Source of the DNA: Solibacillus isronensis
GTDB lineage: Bacteria > Bacillota > Bacilli > Bacillales_A > Planococcaceae
Assembly: GCF_900168685.1 (NCBI RefSeq)
Contig: NZ_FVZN01000014.1
Coordinates: forward strand, 2,108,001 to 2,172,000
DNA length: 64,000 nucleotides
Direction: 5' to 3'
A program made the position numbers and the translations under genes. This document shows positions 7,810 to 16,659 of this stretch, piece by piece (positions within the stretch are counted from its first letter, which is position 1; each line of letters starts with the position of its first letter). Below the pieces are notes generated by a model, which worked only from the letters and a program-made list of their open reading frames with translations, made no database searches and was not told the DNA's origin.

Positions 7810-8094
7810 ATGGCTAAAAAAAGTTCAGGTACACCTAGCTGGAAGCAAAATCACCCGATTACTTTATTATCCAACTCCGTTGAACGAACAGAACGTGCAG
7901 TAAAGCAGGCAATGTCCCACCCGGAAGAGTTTGCCGTTGAACATGCATTCAATTCAATGGAGCGTACCGAAAATGCGCTTGCCAATGCATTGCAAAGACA
8001 GGAGCATTTGGATATTGTCGAGCAAAATATATCCAAACTAGATGAGCTAAAGCAAAGCATCCTGGAAATTGATGAAAGCTTGAAGGATTCATAA
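7810..8094 (+). CDS. 94-residue coiled-coil-like hypothetical protein
   Basis: It starts MAKKSSGTPSWKQNHPI behind AAAGGATGAGG. After a basic head it contains two related segments, NSVERTERAVKQAM and NSMERTENALANAL, about 37 residues apart, which look like an internal helical repeat, and then a glutamate-rich helix. I recognise no family. It lacks membrane segments and signal peptide. It ends at a strong bidirectional terminator shared with the M14 peptidase gene. A role in the spore is possible from context only. Confidence 0.7.
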   Translation: MAKKSSGTPSWKQNHPITLLSNSVERTERAVKQAMSHPEEFAVEHAFNSMERTENALANALQRQEHLDIVEQNISKLDELKQSILEIDESLKDS

Positions 8095-8134
8095 AAGTTC
8101 CCCCGTTACATCTATGGACGTAACGGGGGACTTT
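8094..8134. terminator. Bidirectional intrinsic terminator
   Basis: A GC-rich stem, CCCCCGTTAC with GTAACGGGGG, is extended by AAAGT/ACTTT and has a TATG loop region. It separates the convergent 94-residue gene and the M14 peptidase gene. Confidence 0.88.
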
Positions 8135-8136
8135 CT

Positions 8137-9327
8137 TTACATATAGAGTGCACTTAAAAAAATTCCTAAAGCTTCTTCATAAATTTCACCAAATTGGCTA
8201 ATTGGCAATGGGTTCGTTCCTAGTCCCAGTTCGACTGTAAAACCAGGGCGGCGCCAATCCTGAATAAACCAGTCTTTATACCCCGCATAGCTTTCAATTG
8301 TCTGTACCGGCTCATATCCGCTTACCCTTGCAAATTCATTGACAAGCTGTTCTGTTTCCGGAGGTTCCAATCCCATGAATCCCCAATAAATAACTTGCCC
8401 TTGAGTATGGAAAGCCAACACGCGTGCGAAATCTCGTTCAACTGTCAGTTCGGCCATTGCGATGGATTCCGGTTCGGATAGCGGACTTTCCCCACCATAG
8501 TCCCGCGGCCCAGGCGTTTTCGGATTTCTTTCTCTTTCACGTTCCCATTCAGCAGGGAACTGGTCGTTCAGATCAACCCCGTTAATATTCGCTTTCCAAC
8601 CAGAGAAATCTGTACTGCCGCCATTCCATTCGATAAGCTTATTGCGGATAATTTCATTTTCCGGAGGTCCGTTCAGCACTAAATCCACTCCGTCCGGATT
8701 TACCATAGGTACAATATTTAAATTCGTCTGATTATATAATGGCAATGTATAAAGCCCTCGTATTGCACCATTATTCGTAAGCGACAGTAAATAATCATTA
8801 AGAAACGTCATGACAATCGGTGTCGTAATCCACTCATTGGCATGAAAAGAAGCATTAAAATGCACACGTTTCTGCCCGTTCCCAATCGTGAGCCCCGGAA
8901 TTTCCTTATCTAATACAGAATTGCCAATCGGGTCATTAACGATAAACGGATAGATTGCCTGCAATGAACGAATATCCTGCACCATCTTCCTGTAATCATA
9001 ATCCTGTTCACCGTTTACAACTCTCCATGTTACACGGACAGGCAGCCGCAGCCGTAGACCAACTTGAAGTACGTATGGACTGAGTACCGGATTTAGCAGA
9101 AAAAGCGCATCCATCGGCATATTGATTCTTTGTGCTATCGACCAAATCGTATCTCCACGTTGAACCGTATATGGATTTGTCACATAACCGGGAATCTGAG
9201 CGGGTTGGTTGGGCATCAGTGCCTGTGCATTCAAATTCCGGTTTGAGTCAAGTATCAGCTGAAAAGGAACATTAAAAACCTGGCTGTAATACCAAAAGGA
9301 ATCACCCGGTCTTACGAAAATCTCCAC
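8137..9327 (-). CDS. LysM-M14 gamma-D-glutamyl-meso-diaminopimelate peptidase (ENP1-type)
   Basis: It cleaves the D-Glu/meso-Dap bond in cell wall peptides; the family prototype is endopeptidase I of Lysinibacillus (Bacillus) sphaericus. The 396-residue protein has two N-terminal LysM repeats (VRPGDSFWYYSQVF and YTVQRGDTIWSIAQRI) and then an M14 carboxypeptidase-like domain. Zinc ligands are visible in FHANEW and LAFHTQG, and the catalytic glutamate in FTVELGLG. There is no signal peptide, consistent with a sporulation-cell or spore enzyme. The start is GTG at 9325-9327 behind GGGAGGGG. B. subtilis YqgT is a likely relative. Confidence 0.9.
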   Translation of the reverse strand: MEIFVRPGDSFWYYSQVFNVPFQLILDSNRNLNAQALMPNQPAQIPGYVTNPYTVQRGDTIWSIAQRINMPMDALFLLNPVLSPYVLQVGLRLRLPVRVTWRVVNGEQDYDYRKMVQDIRSLQAIYPFIVNDPIGNSVLDKEIPGLTIGNGQKRVHFNASFHANEWITTPIVMTFLNDYLLSLTNNGAIRGLYTLPLYNQTNLNIVPMVNPDGVDLVLNGPPENEIIRNKLIEWNGGSTDFSGWKANINGVDLNDQFPAEWERERERNPKTPGPRDYGGESPLSEPESIAMAELTVERDFARVLAFHTQGQVIYWGFMGLEPPETEQLVNEFARVSGYEPVQTIESYAGYKDWFIQDWRRPGFTVELGLGTNPLPISQFGEIYEEALGIFLSALYM

Positions 9328-9524
9328 AAAGCCCCTCCCTCAATAAAATCTTCAATAGGAAAGTATATGAATATGGGGAATGATTATTAACACAGTTCGA
9401 GAAAACGGATTTATAATCTTCAATCACTTTCTTTATCCCCTAATATTTCCCTATATAGCTGAAATTGAGAGCAGCATTATGTTATAGTAGAATCTACTAA
9501 ATTTTTATTGTATGGAGGTTCATC

Positions 9525-10154
9525 ATGGAGACGAAAAGAATATCGCTGCATCGTGCACTATCTGAATTAAAAATGCTTGGTGAACGAATCCAATCTGCTA
9601 CGCACCGCGTAGTGCTGGCTCGAGCAAACCGAAAAAGCAACGAAAAAATTGAAGGCATGTCAATTGATGAATACAAAAAAGTAATGCAAGGTTCGTATGA
9701 CAAAGTCACAAGCCTTATTCAATACCGTAATAAACTAAAAGCACTCGTTGTCGAATCAAATGCTAAAACAATCGTTAAAATTGGAGCAAACGAAATGACA
9801 GTGGCTGAAGCAATTGAACGTAAACAATCAATTGCATATGAGAAGGATTTACTGAATCATCTACGCCGCCAATATTTTGAAGCAATCGACGAAGTAACAG
9901 CTGCGAATGAGGCCCTTCCAGAAAAGCTAGAAAATTACCTGATTAATATTTTAGGCAGTAAGGAAAAGCAATCATCCTCAGACGAAGTGAAGCTTCATAC
10001 CGATACTTTTATGAAGCGCAATGAATATGAACTGATCGACCCGATGCAAGTAAAGAAAACCATTGACGAACTTGCAGCGAAAATCGAGGAATTTGAGTCA
10101 GAAGTAGACGCTGTATTATCAGAATCAAATGCCACAACATTTATTGAGATCTAA
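9525..10154 (+). CDS. Helical hypothetical protein, possibly phage-derived
   Basis: A 209-residue, almost entirely helical soluble protein with a clear start behind ATGGAGG. Conspicuous segments are ISLHRALSELKMLGERIQSA, a middle part (SLIQYRNKLKALVVESNA, then GANEMTVAEAIERK) and an acidic C-terminal coiled coil. The middle pattern recalls tail or structural accessory proteins of Gram-positive phages, but no other phage gene is nearby. I cannot assign a function. The downstream 300 bp to a terminator near 10480 carries no clear gene. Confidence 0.7.
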   Translation: METKRISLHRALSELKMLGERIQSATHRVVLARANRKSNEKIEGMSIDEYKKVMQGSYDKVTSLIQYRNKLKALVVESNAKTIVKIGANEMTVAEAIERKQSIAYEKDLLNHLRRQYFEAIDEVTAANEALPEKLENYLINILGSKEKQSSSDEVKLHTDTFMKRNEYELIDPMQVKKTIDELAAKIEEFESEVDAVLSESNATTFIEI

Positions 10155-10449
10155 CTAATAATTTGCATAGCGTAGCGAAAACAGTAAACGGATCGGCGCT
10201 CGTGCTTTGACTGTGTGCGAGTTGAAACAATCAAACAGTCACTCAACCTACAATTAATAGATGAATTTTTAATAGAAAAGTTCAAAGATTAAAGGTTAAA
10301 GCTGAAATATCAAAATTCAAAGCTCTTAACTTTTAAAGCTCAATGTTCAAATGATAAAGCTTATTCAAATCCTGGATCATGGTTTAGGTATGCCGGTTTA
10401 TGACCGTCTGTGGCCCCACCAGGCAGCTGTTGTTGTGCAAAATAAAATG
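10155..10449 (+). other. Intergenic stretch, possible 3' UTR or non-coding RNA
   Basis: Nearly 400 bp between the helical protein and the next gene hold no gene with a ribosome site. The first part contains an inverted repeat (TGACTGT/ACAGTCA, about 10217-10242) and a run of repeated TTCAAA/TTAAAG words. The last 100 bp are less AT-rich, contain CCTGG...CCAGG and CGGT...ACCG pairings, and lead straight into a strong plus-strand terminator. That layout suggests a transcript ending there. Its nature is unknown. Confidence 0.35.
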
Positions 10450-10484
10450 CCGAATTCGCTTTCATGGCGAATTCGGTTTTTGTT
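10450..10484 (+). terminator. Strong intrinsic terminator, plus strand
   Basis: A perfect 10-bp stem, CCGAATTCGC with GCGAATTCGG and a 7-nt loop, is followed by TTTTTGTTTT on the plus strand. It ends either the gene at 9525-10154 or an RNA from the intervening region. Confidence 0.85.
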
Positions 10485-10551
10485 TTACTTACCTTTTTAC
10501 CGGAGCGCAGGTTTCCGCCCGAATAATTATGGACAACAAAAAAAGAAGCAG

Positions 10552-11088
10552 TCAATTGCAACTGCCTCCCTCAAAAATTAATAGAACACTCTCATTTTCA
10601 TCATACCAGTACTTTTCTGCTCTATGTATGTATGATAAAAAATCATCGTAGCGCCCTGTCCAATTTTCAGGTACAAAATCCTCGTAGGAAGCTGGTTCTG
10701 AATAAAGGGAGTACAGTTCTCTTTTATCGAAATTTACGAATAAAGAAGGCATAAAATTATAAAAAGTGTTCTCTTTCGTTTCAGTAAGTAAATTTAACTT
10801 AAGGCTTTCTCTTAATTCTTTTGTTGAAACTGCATACTTGGCAATTCTTGGCGCAAATTCTGCATATGAATCCTCATCCAATATTTCTATACCTTTCCTC
10901 TCATCATCCTCTTCGATAAAAGTGCCCATATTTCCAAGTCCCATTTCTTTAAATTTCTTTTTATATGCTTCTTCTAACTTTTCTCTATCTAAAAACCAAA
11001 TACCTTTTGGGGATACATACCATTTGAAACGAGTATCAATTAATACACCTACAATAATATTCTCAAGTGCTTTAGGCTCTAATAACAT
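10552..11088 (-). CDS. Acidic soluble hypothetical protein
   Basis: A 178-residue protein with no signal peptide or membrane segment. The ATG at 11086-11088 lies 9 nt after GGAG and is preferred to a TTG three codons upstream that abuts the site. It is rich in aromatic and acidic residues (WYVSPKGIWFLDREK, FIEEDDERKG, VPENWTGRYDDFLSYI, YWYDENESVLLIFEGG). The size, acidity and isolation resemble immunity proteins of polymorphic toxins, but no toxin gene is adjacent. I recognise no family. Confidence 0.65.
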   Translation of the reverse strand: MLLEPKALENIIVGVLIDTRFKWYVSPKGIWFLDREKLEEAYKKKFKEMGLGNMGTFIEEDDERKGIEILDEDSYAEFAPRIAKYAVSTKELRESLKLNLLTETKENTFYNFMPSLFVNFDKRELYSLYSEPASYEDFVPENWTGRYDDFLSYIHRAEKYWYDENESVLLIFEGGSCN

Positions 11089-11229
11089 ACATTTCAACTC
11101 CGTCTATTTATTTATACGTCCATAATTGAATCTGCAAGGTTAAGAAATGTTCTTCAATAATGCAAATAACCATTGCCATCAAACATATATAAACTCCGGT
11201 TGCCATTTTCGCATATTATAAAGTTCCCC

Positions 11230-12015
11230 CTAGCTTTGTTTTACTCTTCTATTATTTTTGCCTGCTCTTTCCGTGTTCAGATAACCGTTCATATCAAAAT
11301 TGAAGCTTTTAAATCTTATTTTGCAATACAGTATGACAAGCTGCTCCGGCAATACGAAAATGAGTGTATAAAATATGCCAAAAGTCAAAAAGACGAGCGT
11401 GATTGTTTCATACAAATCGGACGAACCGATTTTCACAACAAATCGGATAAGAAAAACAAATGCCGTACTGCCGATAATTGCAATCGGAATATAGGATTTC
11501 GTTTCAAATTTACCACGCATTTCTTCGCTTCTTGATTCGGTTCGGTAATGCCCTTTTTTAAGAAGTAAATAAAAGCGGATCCATGTAGCAATAAAAAACA
11601 CGCCTGCGATGGAAAGTGTAATCCAAGTTAAGTTTAATAGAGAAGCAACTGTTGCACGGTCCTGTTCCCCTAAAAGATATAACGGGGACAGAAAGAAAAA
11701 TACGGAAAAATTTTGTGTCATGATAATCGACAGGAAGTACTGAAGCTTCTGCATCTTTTTAAAAATGGCAGGAATAGCGAATAAAAGAGACAATAAAATA
11801 ATGATCCCTGTAAACCACATGTGGATTGTTTTAATGCTTTCGAATTTTGGATAGACTGTGTATTTACCTGCAATATTATAAGTCAGATAGAAACACAGTG
11901 CCTGCAGGAGAATACCTAAAACAAGCACCGATGCCAACGAATTCGGACTTTGTCTACCAGACTCCAACGGTCCCCGTAATACTGCGAAATCTTGTTCGGT
12001 TAGTTTTTTTAGCAT
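11230..12015 (-). CDS. Polytopic membrane protein of unknown function
   Basis: A 261-residue protein with about six hydrophobic segments, at roughly residues 27-47, 68-84, 92-112, 128-148, 177-192 and 204-224. It has a soluble N-terminal stretch (LTEQDFAVLRGPLESG) and a basic C-terminal tail. No catalytic motif stands out. It has its own promoter-like sequence upstream. I do not recognise the family. Confidence 0.75.
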   Translation of the reverse strand: MLKKLTEQDFAVLRGPLESGRQSPNSLASVLVLGILLQALCFYLTYNIAGKYTVYPKFESIKTIHMWFTGIIILLSLLFAIPAIFKKMQKLQYFLSIIMTQNFSVFFFLSPLYLLGEQDRATVASLLNLTWITLSIAGVFFIATWIRFYLLLKKGHYRTESRSEEMRGKFETKSYIPIAIIGSTAFVFLIRFVVKIGSSDLYETITLVFLTFGIFYTLIFVLPEQLVILYCKIRFKSFNFDMNGYLNTERAGKNNRRVKQS

Positions 12016-12043
12016 GCGGTGAAAACCTCCATTTCATCTCAAT

Positions 12044-12071
12044 ACTATATAACCTAAATTATTCAGGTCAA
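12044..12071 (-). promoter_or_regulatory. Probable vegetative promoter of the membrane protein gene
   Basis: On the minus strand TTGACC (12066-12071) and TATAGT (12044-12049) are 16 bp apart, about 30 bp before the start codon. Confidence 0.6.
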
Positions 12072-12321
12072 TACGGATTCAACAAAAGAGGGAGTTTATA
12101 CTAAGTATTAAATTTTAAATAAGTAAACAATCTCATTTTATGTATCTGCTTTTTAAATACATTAATAACCTATGTCCTTCATTTTCCAAGGAAATCAAAG
12201 TAAGTTCTTAACCATGAATTATTTAATGGCAAATTCAGAACTCACTTCGACATCTTGATATTAAGAGCCTCAGAAATTAACTTAAGGTCTATCTGGCAAT
12301 CATGCTGCTCTTAAGAAAGTT
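12072..12321. other. Intergenic region with no recognisable gene
   Basis: AT-rich sequence between the YkvI-like gene and the membrane protein gene. An 8-bp inverted repeat (TTAAGAGC at about 12260 and GCTCTTAA at about 12308) lies just after the ykvI stop on the minus strand but lacks a T run. Nothing else is evident. Confidence 0.4.
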
Positions 12322-13380
12322 TCAACTTACCTTCTGATTACTCGATTTAAATAATGCTGAAATTAAAATACACAGGATTAGCCCTATACCTAAATAACCC
12401 ATTAAGACATACAACTTACTAATCAACGTTGTAAAGCCAACTAAACTAATCGCAAAGCCAATGATGCATAGTAAATTGACCGCAACCTTAAATGCAAAAC
12501 GATCCCGTTTTACGATTCGTACAGCCAGTATAGACAGAGTTCCTACAGCGGTACTGTAAATCATCGCTAACAGCACGAAGGACATGATGATTCCTACAGC
12601 AGGATGAATTTGTTTTGCAAGTTCCAGTGTTGGCATTTCCACACCTGCCACAATATCCATTTTGACAAATAAGGCAATATTAATGAGCAATATAAGCAAA
12701 CCTAGAAAAATGCCCCCTAAAGCACCTCCTATTCTTGCAACCTTTCTATTTGGAGCCGTGCCCCCCATCACAATAAGCATTGCCGCACCACCCGCAATAT
12801 TGTACGAAACATAAATAATAGCACCAGAAAACCAGTGCGGTGTTGCAGAAGGCTGACTTTTTGCGATTGCATTCAGTTCACTTATTGGATAATTCATCGT
12901 AAACAAAGAATAAATTAAAAGGATAAAAATGATACCAAGTAAATAAGGCATGAGCGCCGCCAGCATTTTAATGATACTTTCCGCATTTAGCATCAGTGTC
13001 ACTACGACGAGCAGCGCCATTACCAAGCTGCCGACCGATGCATCCATACTGTACATCTGATTGAATGTAGAGCCTGCCCCAGCCAGCATAACAACCGCAA
13101 TGCCGAACAGCACAAAGGAAATCAGCTGGTCCAGTACCGGACCAAAAAAGCGTCCACCAATAAAATGAATACCTTCCTTATGGGAAGTCGTCTGCAAATC
13201 CGAACCAATCTGTGCAAGCGTCATCCCCAACATCGTAAAAATAATCGTTGCTACAATACATCCAAACACACTCATTAACCCAAAGCTTGTAAAGTACTGC
13301 ATAATCTCTTGTCCTGAAGCAAAACCTGCACCGACAACTAAACTGACAAACGCCCCTGCAATTTGAATACTCTTTTTCAA
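12322..13380 (-). CDS. YkvI-family membrane transporter
   Basis: A 352-residue protein with about ten transmembrane segments over its length. The opening AGAFVSLVVGAGFASGQEIMQ has the unwound-helix glycine pattern of LeuT-fold (APC superfamily) carriers and matches the B. subtilis YkvI family. The substrate is not established. The start appears to be TTG at 13378-13380 behind GAAGGTG. It is monocistronic. No regulatory element is evident. Confidence 0.8.
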   Translation of the reverse strand: MKKSIQIAGAFVSLVVGAGFASGQEIMQYFTSFGLMSVFGCIVATIIFTMLGMTLAQIGSDLQTTSHKEGIHFIGGRFFGPVLDQLISFVLFGIAVVMLAGAGSTFNQMYSMDASVGSLVMALLVVVTLMLNAESIIKMLAALMPYLLGIIFILLIYSLFTMNYPISELNAIAKSQPSATPHWFSGAIIYVSYNIAGGAAMLIVMGGTAPNRKVARIGGALGGIFLGLLILLINIALFVKMDIVAGVEMPTLELAKQIHPAVGIIMSFVLLAMIYSTAVGTLSILAVRIVKRDRFAFKVAVNLLCIIGFAISLVGFTTLISKLYVLMGYLGIGLILCILISALFKSSNQKVS

Positions 13381-13487
13381 TTCGCACCTTCTTTATATTT
13401 CTATTTATCATAGATACTTTATGTACAGGCAGGTAGAAAACATGCTTGAATATAAAAAGAAGAGAATTTGAATGGAAATCGCCGCAA

Positions 13488-13532
13488 TAAAAAAATACTT
13501 TAACCGCTATTTTTCTAACGGTTAAAGTATTA
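13488..13532 (-). terminator. Intrinsic terminator after the SIMPL gene
   Basis: A 13-bp stem, AATACTTTAACCG with CGGTTAAAGTATT, is followed by a long T run on the minus strand, about 20 bp after the stop at 13553. Confidence 0.85.
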
Positions 13533-13552
13533 TAGAATTTAATATGAATTTT

Positions 13553-14203
13553 CTAATAACTAAACTTTACACGAACTGATGCGCTTACTGTCATTGTTCC
13601 AGGTTCTATCGGTGTCACTACCCGTTGGCTGCTTAACTGCATCGCTTTGTACGGGATGGGAGCAATCGTTTGCTCTTCGATTATTTCCACCGGCAACGTG
13701 TGTAATGTGACGCGCATCGTTTTAGCCATAGCTGTTGCTTTCCCCACGGCATCGATCAGAGCAAACTGAAGTGCCTGCCGGTAGTAAACATCTGTATCCG
13801 TTATTTTAAACTCGATAGCGGATACATGGTTTGCTCCATTTTGAATTGCCGTATCAATTACCGTACCTACTTGACCAATATCGGCGATTTTCACTGTAAT
13901 AGCGTTTTGTACTTCATAGCCCCTTAGCACCTGTCTTCCATCTATGAAATCATAGGTTGGAAAGATATTGTAAGCTGCTGTCTGAATCGATTCTTTTGGA
14001 ATCTTTAAAGCTATTAGTGAGTCTATTACACGATTCATAATGACCGCATTCTCCCGCTGAATCGTGCTGACATTTTCCCCTTGCGTCCGAACTTCGATTT
14101 GTACTTGCGCATAATCAGGCTGAGCAACAATTTCACCAGTCCCTGTAACGGTCATTTCCCGGGTGTTAGCGACTGGTTGAAACATCATTTGTTGGTGATA
14201 CAA
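13553..14203 (-). CDS. SIMPL (DUF541) domain protein
   Basis: A 216-residue SIMPL-domain protein (family includes BP26/Omp28-like proteins; molecular role unclear). Characteristic stretches are MTVTGTGEIVAQPDYAQVQI near the start, IQTAAYNIFPTYDF, GYEVQNAITVKI and the C-terminal PGTMTVSASVRVKF. No signal peptide is visible, unlike many homologues. The open frame extends to 14230, but the TTG at 14201-14203 sits 6 nt after AAAGGTGG, a better site than the weak one before the upstream ATG. It has its own terminator. Confidence 0.8.
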   Translation of the reverse strand: MYHQQMMFQPVANTREMTVTGTGEIVAQPDYAQVQIEVRTQGENVSTIQRENAVIMNRVIDSLIALKIPKESIQTAAYNIFPTYDFIDGRQVLRGYEVQNAITVKIADIGQVGTVIDTAIQNGANHVSAIEFKITDTDVYYRQALQFALIDAVGKATAMAKTMRVTLHTLPVEIIEEQTIAPIPYKAMQLSSQRVVTPIEPGTMTVSASVRVKFSY

Positions 14204-14255
14204 GAGCTTCCACCTTTCCTTTAACTCCATTTTCCTATCTTATGCGATATCTCGT

Positions 14256-14873
14256 TCAAATGCCGTTCTCTGCCGCATGCAGTTTTCTTAAAAACATTGT
14301 TCGCATTTGTGCATCGGTCTGATAATAATCTTCCAAACACTCTGCAAGCAGAAATCGCTTCTGTTCCTTTGTAAATTGACCCGCTTTCACTAGTTGCCGG
14401 ACTTCCTTTAAAAATAATAAGTAATCCGGTTCAAGTCCATCCACAATTGCTGCGAAGTCATCCCGCAGATTTTTAGCAAGAATCGGGCTAATACCACTCG
14501 TCGTCACCGCGATCGTAATTTCATTTTTCTCATACATTGCCGGAAAATGAAACGAACTATTTGCAGGATTATCGACAATATTAATTAGCTGATTGGGGTG
14601 GCAGCTTTCTTTAACCAGTTGATTTACCGCTGTATCATTTGTAGCTGCAATGACGAGAAGTGCGTCTTGTACATCACAAGTTTGAAACGATTTTGCAATA
14701 TGCTCGATTACACCATTTTCAACAAAGGCATGCAAACGTTCCTCAAGCACTGGACTTACGACTGTAATATTCGGTTGGAAGCGTAATAACGACTCGATCC
14801 GCTTAGCAGCGATTTTTCCGCCTCCTATTACAATCACTTTTTTATCTCTTATGTTGACCATCATCGGAAACAT
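14256..14873 (-). CDS. sirC: Precorrin-2 dehydrogenase / sirohydrochlorin-type NAD protein (YlnF-like)
   Basis: It oxidises precorrin-2 to sirohydrochlorin with NAD+ in siroheme synthesis. The 205-residue protein has the Rossmann motif VIVIGGGKIAAKR, then VVSPVLEE, LLVIAATND, INIVDNPANSSFHFPA and the substrate-site ITIAVTTSGISPILAK, and a helical C-terminal dimerisation part. It is last in the cobA-sirB-yezD-cysJ-cysI-sirC series and starts 2 nt after the cysI stop. Its product is the cofactor precursor for CysI. Confidence 0.9.
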   Translation of the reverse strand: MFPMMVNIRDKKVIVIGGGKIAAKRIESLLRFQPNITVVSPVLEERLHAFVENGVIEHIAKSFQTCDVQDALLVIAATNDTAVNQLVKESCHPNQLINIVDNPANSSFHFPAMYEKNEITIAVTTSGISPILAKNLRDDFAAIVDGLEPDYLLFLKEVRQLVKAGQFTKEQKRFLLAECLEDYYQTDAQMRTMFLRKLHAAENGI

Positions 14874-14875
14874 CG

Positions 14876-16615
14876 TCAGCTTCGCACTTCGCTTAACTTA
14901 TGGAATTGTCGGCCATCCGTTACTGCTTCTACATAACCTTTACGAATCGTGAAATCACCGAAATGTTCACCTTCGAAACGTTCTTTTGCATACTCAGAAA
15001 AAATCGGTGCAAGGATACTCAAAATTTCTTCTTCACCAATATTTTCTTTGTAGATTTTGTTTAAGCGCTGTCCTTTAAAATCTCCGCCTAAGTATAAATT
15101 ATATTTGCCAGGTCCTTTTCCGATAAAACCGATTTCACCCATTGCTGCACGTGAACAGCCGTTCGGGCATCCTGACATACGAATACCGATCTCGGTTTCA
15201 CGCAGCCCGTTATCTCCCAATATTTCATCAATTTTTGTAATTAACGTAGGCAAATAACGCTCCGCCTCTGCCATTGCCAAGCCGCATGTCGGTAATGAGA
15301 CACAGGCAATTGAATTGCGGCGCAGTGCCGAGTAATGCGCACCATCCGTAATGTTGTAGGCTTTTAACAGCTTATCAATGACCGTTTTTTTATGTGGTGT
15401 TACATCCGCGATTAAAAGATTCTGGTTAGGTGTTAAACGGAAAACCCCTGTATGCACTTTTGCAATTTCACGCAAACCTGTTTTTAACTGATAATCATCA
15501 AAATCTTTAATTCGCCCGTTTTGAATGAATAATGTAAAATGCCATTTTCCATTTTCACCTTTTATCCAGCCGTACTCATCTCCTGTACGCTTGAATGTGT
15601 ACGGTCTTACTTCTTCGAGCTCCCACCCTAAGCGCTGATGCAGCTCTTCTTTAATAAAATCCAAACCTTTTGCATCTACCGTATATTTAAAGCGGGCTTT
15701 TTTACGTTCCGCACGATTTCCGTAGTCGCGTTGGATTGTTAAAATTTTCTCGGCTGTTTTAAGCAGGCGCTCTTTTGGAATATATCCGATTAAACGTCCT
15801 AATTGCGGGTATGTTTCTTTATCTCCATGTGTCATACCCATCCCGCCGCCTACCGCGACATTGAAGCCTAGCAGCTCGTCATTTTGTACAATGGCAATAA
15901 AACCAATATCCTGTGAAAATACATCAATATCATTGCTCGGTGGAACGGCAATACCAATTTTAAATTTACGCGGTAAATACAGGGCACCGTATACAGGCTC
16001 TATTTCTGTATCTTGTGTCCCATCGTAAACTTTTTCTCCATCGAGCCATAGTTCATGGTATGCACGAGTACGAGGCAGTAAATGTTCACTTAACCTAGCT
16101 GACCAATTATATACTTCTTCATGAAATGTCGATTGATTCGGGTTAACATTACACATCACATTCCGGTTTACGTCACCGCATGCAGCGATACAGTCAAGCA
16201 GTACTTCGTGAATTTCCTGCATATACTTTTTGACATTCCATTTTAAAATGCCATGCACCTGGAATGCCTGACGAGTCGTTAATTTTAGTGACCCATTCCC
16301 GTACTTTTCCGCCATCTCATCCATTACAAGCCACTGTTCCGGTGTTGCCGCACCTCCCGGAGTTCGGACACGGGCCATAAATTGGTAGGCTGGCTCCAGC
16401 TTTTGCCGTTCGCGTTCTGTACGTAAATCCCGATCGTCCTGTAAATAGCTGCCATGAAATTTCATGAGACGATTATCATCATCCGGAATTCCTGAACTAA
16501 TTGGATACTGCATTGTTTTTTCTAAAGTTCCCCGTAAATAATTACTTTCGTCTTTAATACGTTCGACATCATTCGGTTTACCCGACTGTGGGGGAAGTAC
16601 AATTTTCTGACTCAT
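14876..16615 (-). CDS. cysI: Assimilatory sulfite reductase hemoprotein (beta subunit)
   Basis: It reduces sulfite to sulfide using siroheme and a [4Fe-4S] cluster, with electrons from CysJ. The 579-residue length is normal. The cluster and siroheme cysteines are visible in [15 protein letters not shown] and CPNGCSRA. The N-terminal half has the parachute and ferredoxin-like repeats ([23 protein letters not shown]), and the C-terminal half repeats them ([11 protein letters not shown]). It begins 45 bp after cysJ and is followed directly by sirC. It is cytoplasmic. Confidence 0.96.
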   Translation of the reverse strand: MSQKIVLPPQSGKPNDVERIKDESNYLRGTLEKTMQYPISSGIPDDDNRLMKFHGSYLQDDRDLRTERERQKLEPAYQFMARVRTPGGAATPEQWLVMDEMAEKYGNGSLKLTTRQAFQVHGILKWNVKKYMQEIHEVLLDCIAACGDVNRNVMCNVNPNQSTFHEEVYNWSARLSEHLLPRTRAYHELWLDGEKVYDGTQDTEIEPVYGALYLPRKFKIGIAVPPSNDIDVFSQDIGFIAIVQNDELLGFNVAVGGGMGMTHGDKETYPQLGRLIGYIPKERLLKTAEKILTIQRDYGNRAERKKARFKYTVDAKGLDFIKEELHQRLGWELEEVRPYTFKRTGDEYGWIKGENGKWHFTLFIQNGRIKDFDDYQLKTGLREIAKVHTGVFRLTPNQNLLIADVTPHKKTVIDKLLKAYNITDGAHYSALRRNSIACVSLPTCGLAMAEAERYLPTLITKIDEILGDNGLRETEIGIRMSGCPNGCSRAAMGEIGFIGKGPGKYNLYLGGDFKGQRLNKIYKENIGEEEILSILAPIFSEYAKERFEGEHFGDFTIRKGYVEAVTDGRQFHKLSEVRS

Positions 16616-16659
16616 TTGCCTATCTCCTATCTCTGTTAAAATTAACGGTCATATCTGAT

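Noticed and set aside
10351-10581. Plus-strand frame of 76 codons over the terminator
   Set aside because: It reads through a perfect intrinsic terminator and has no ribosome site.
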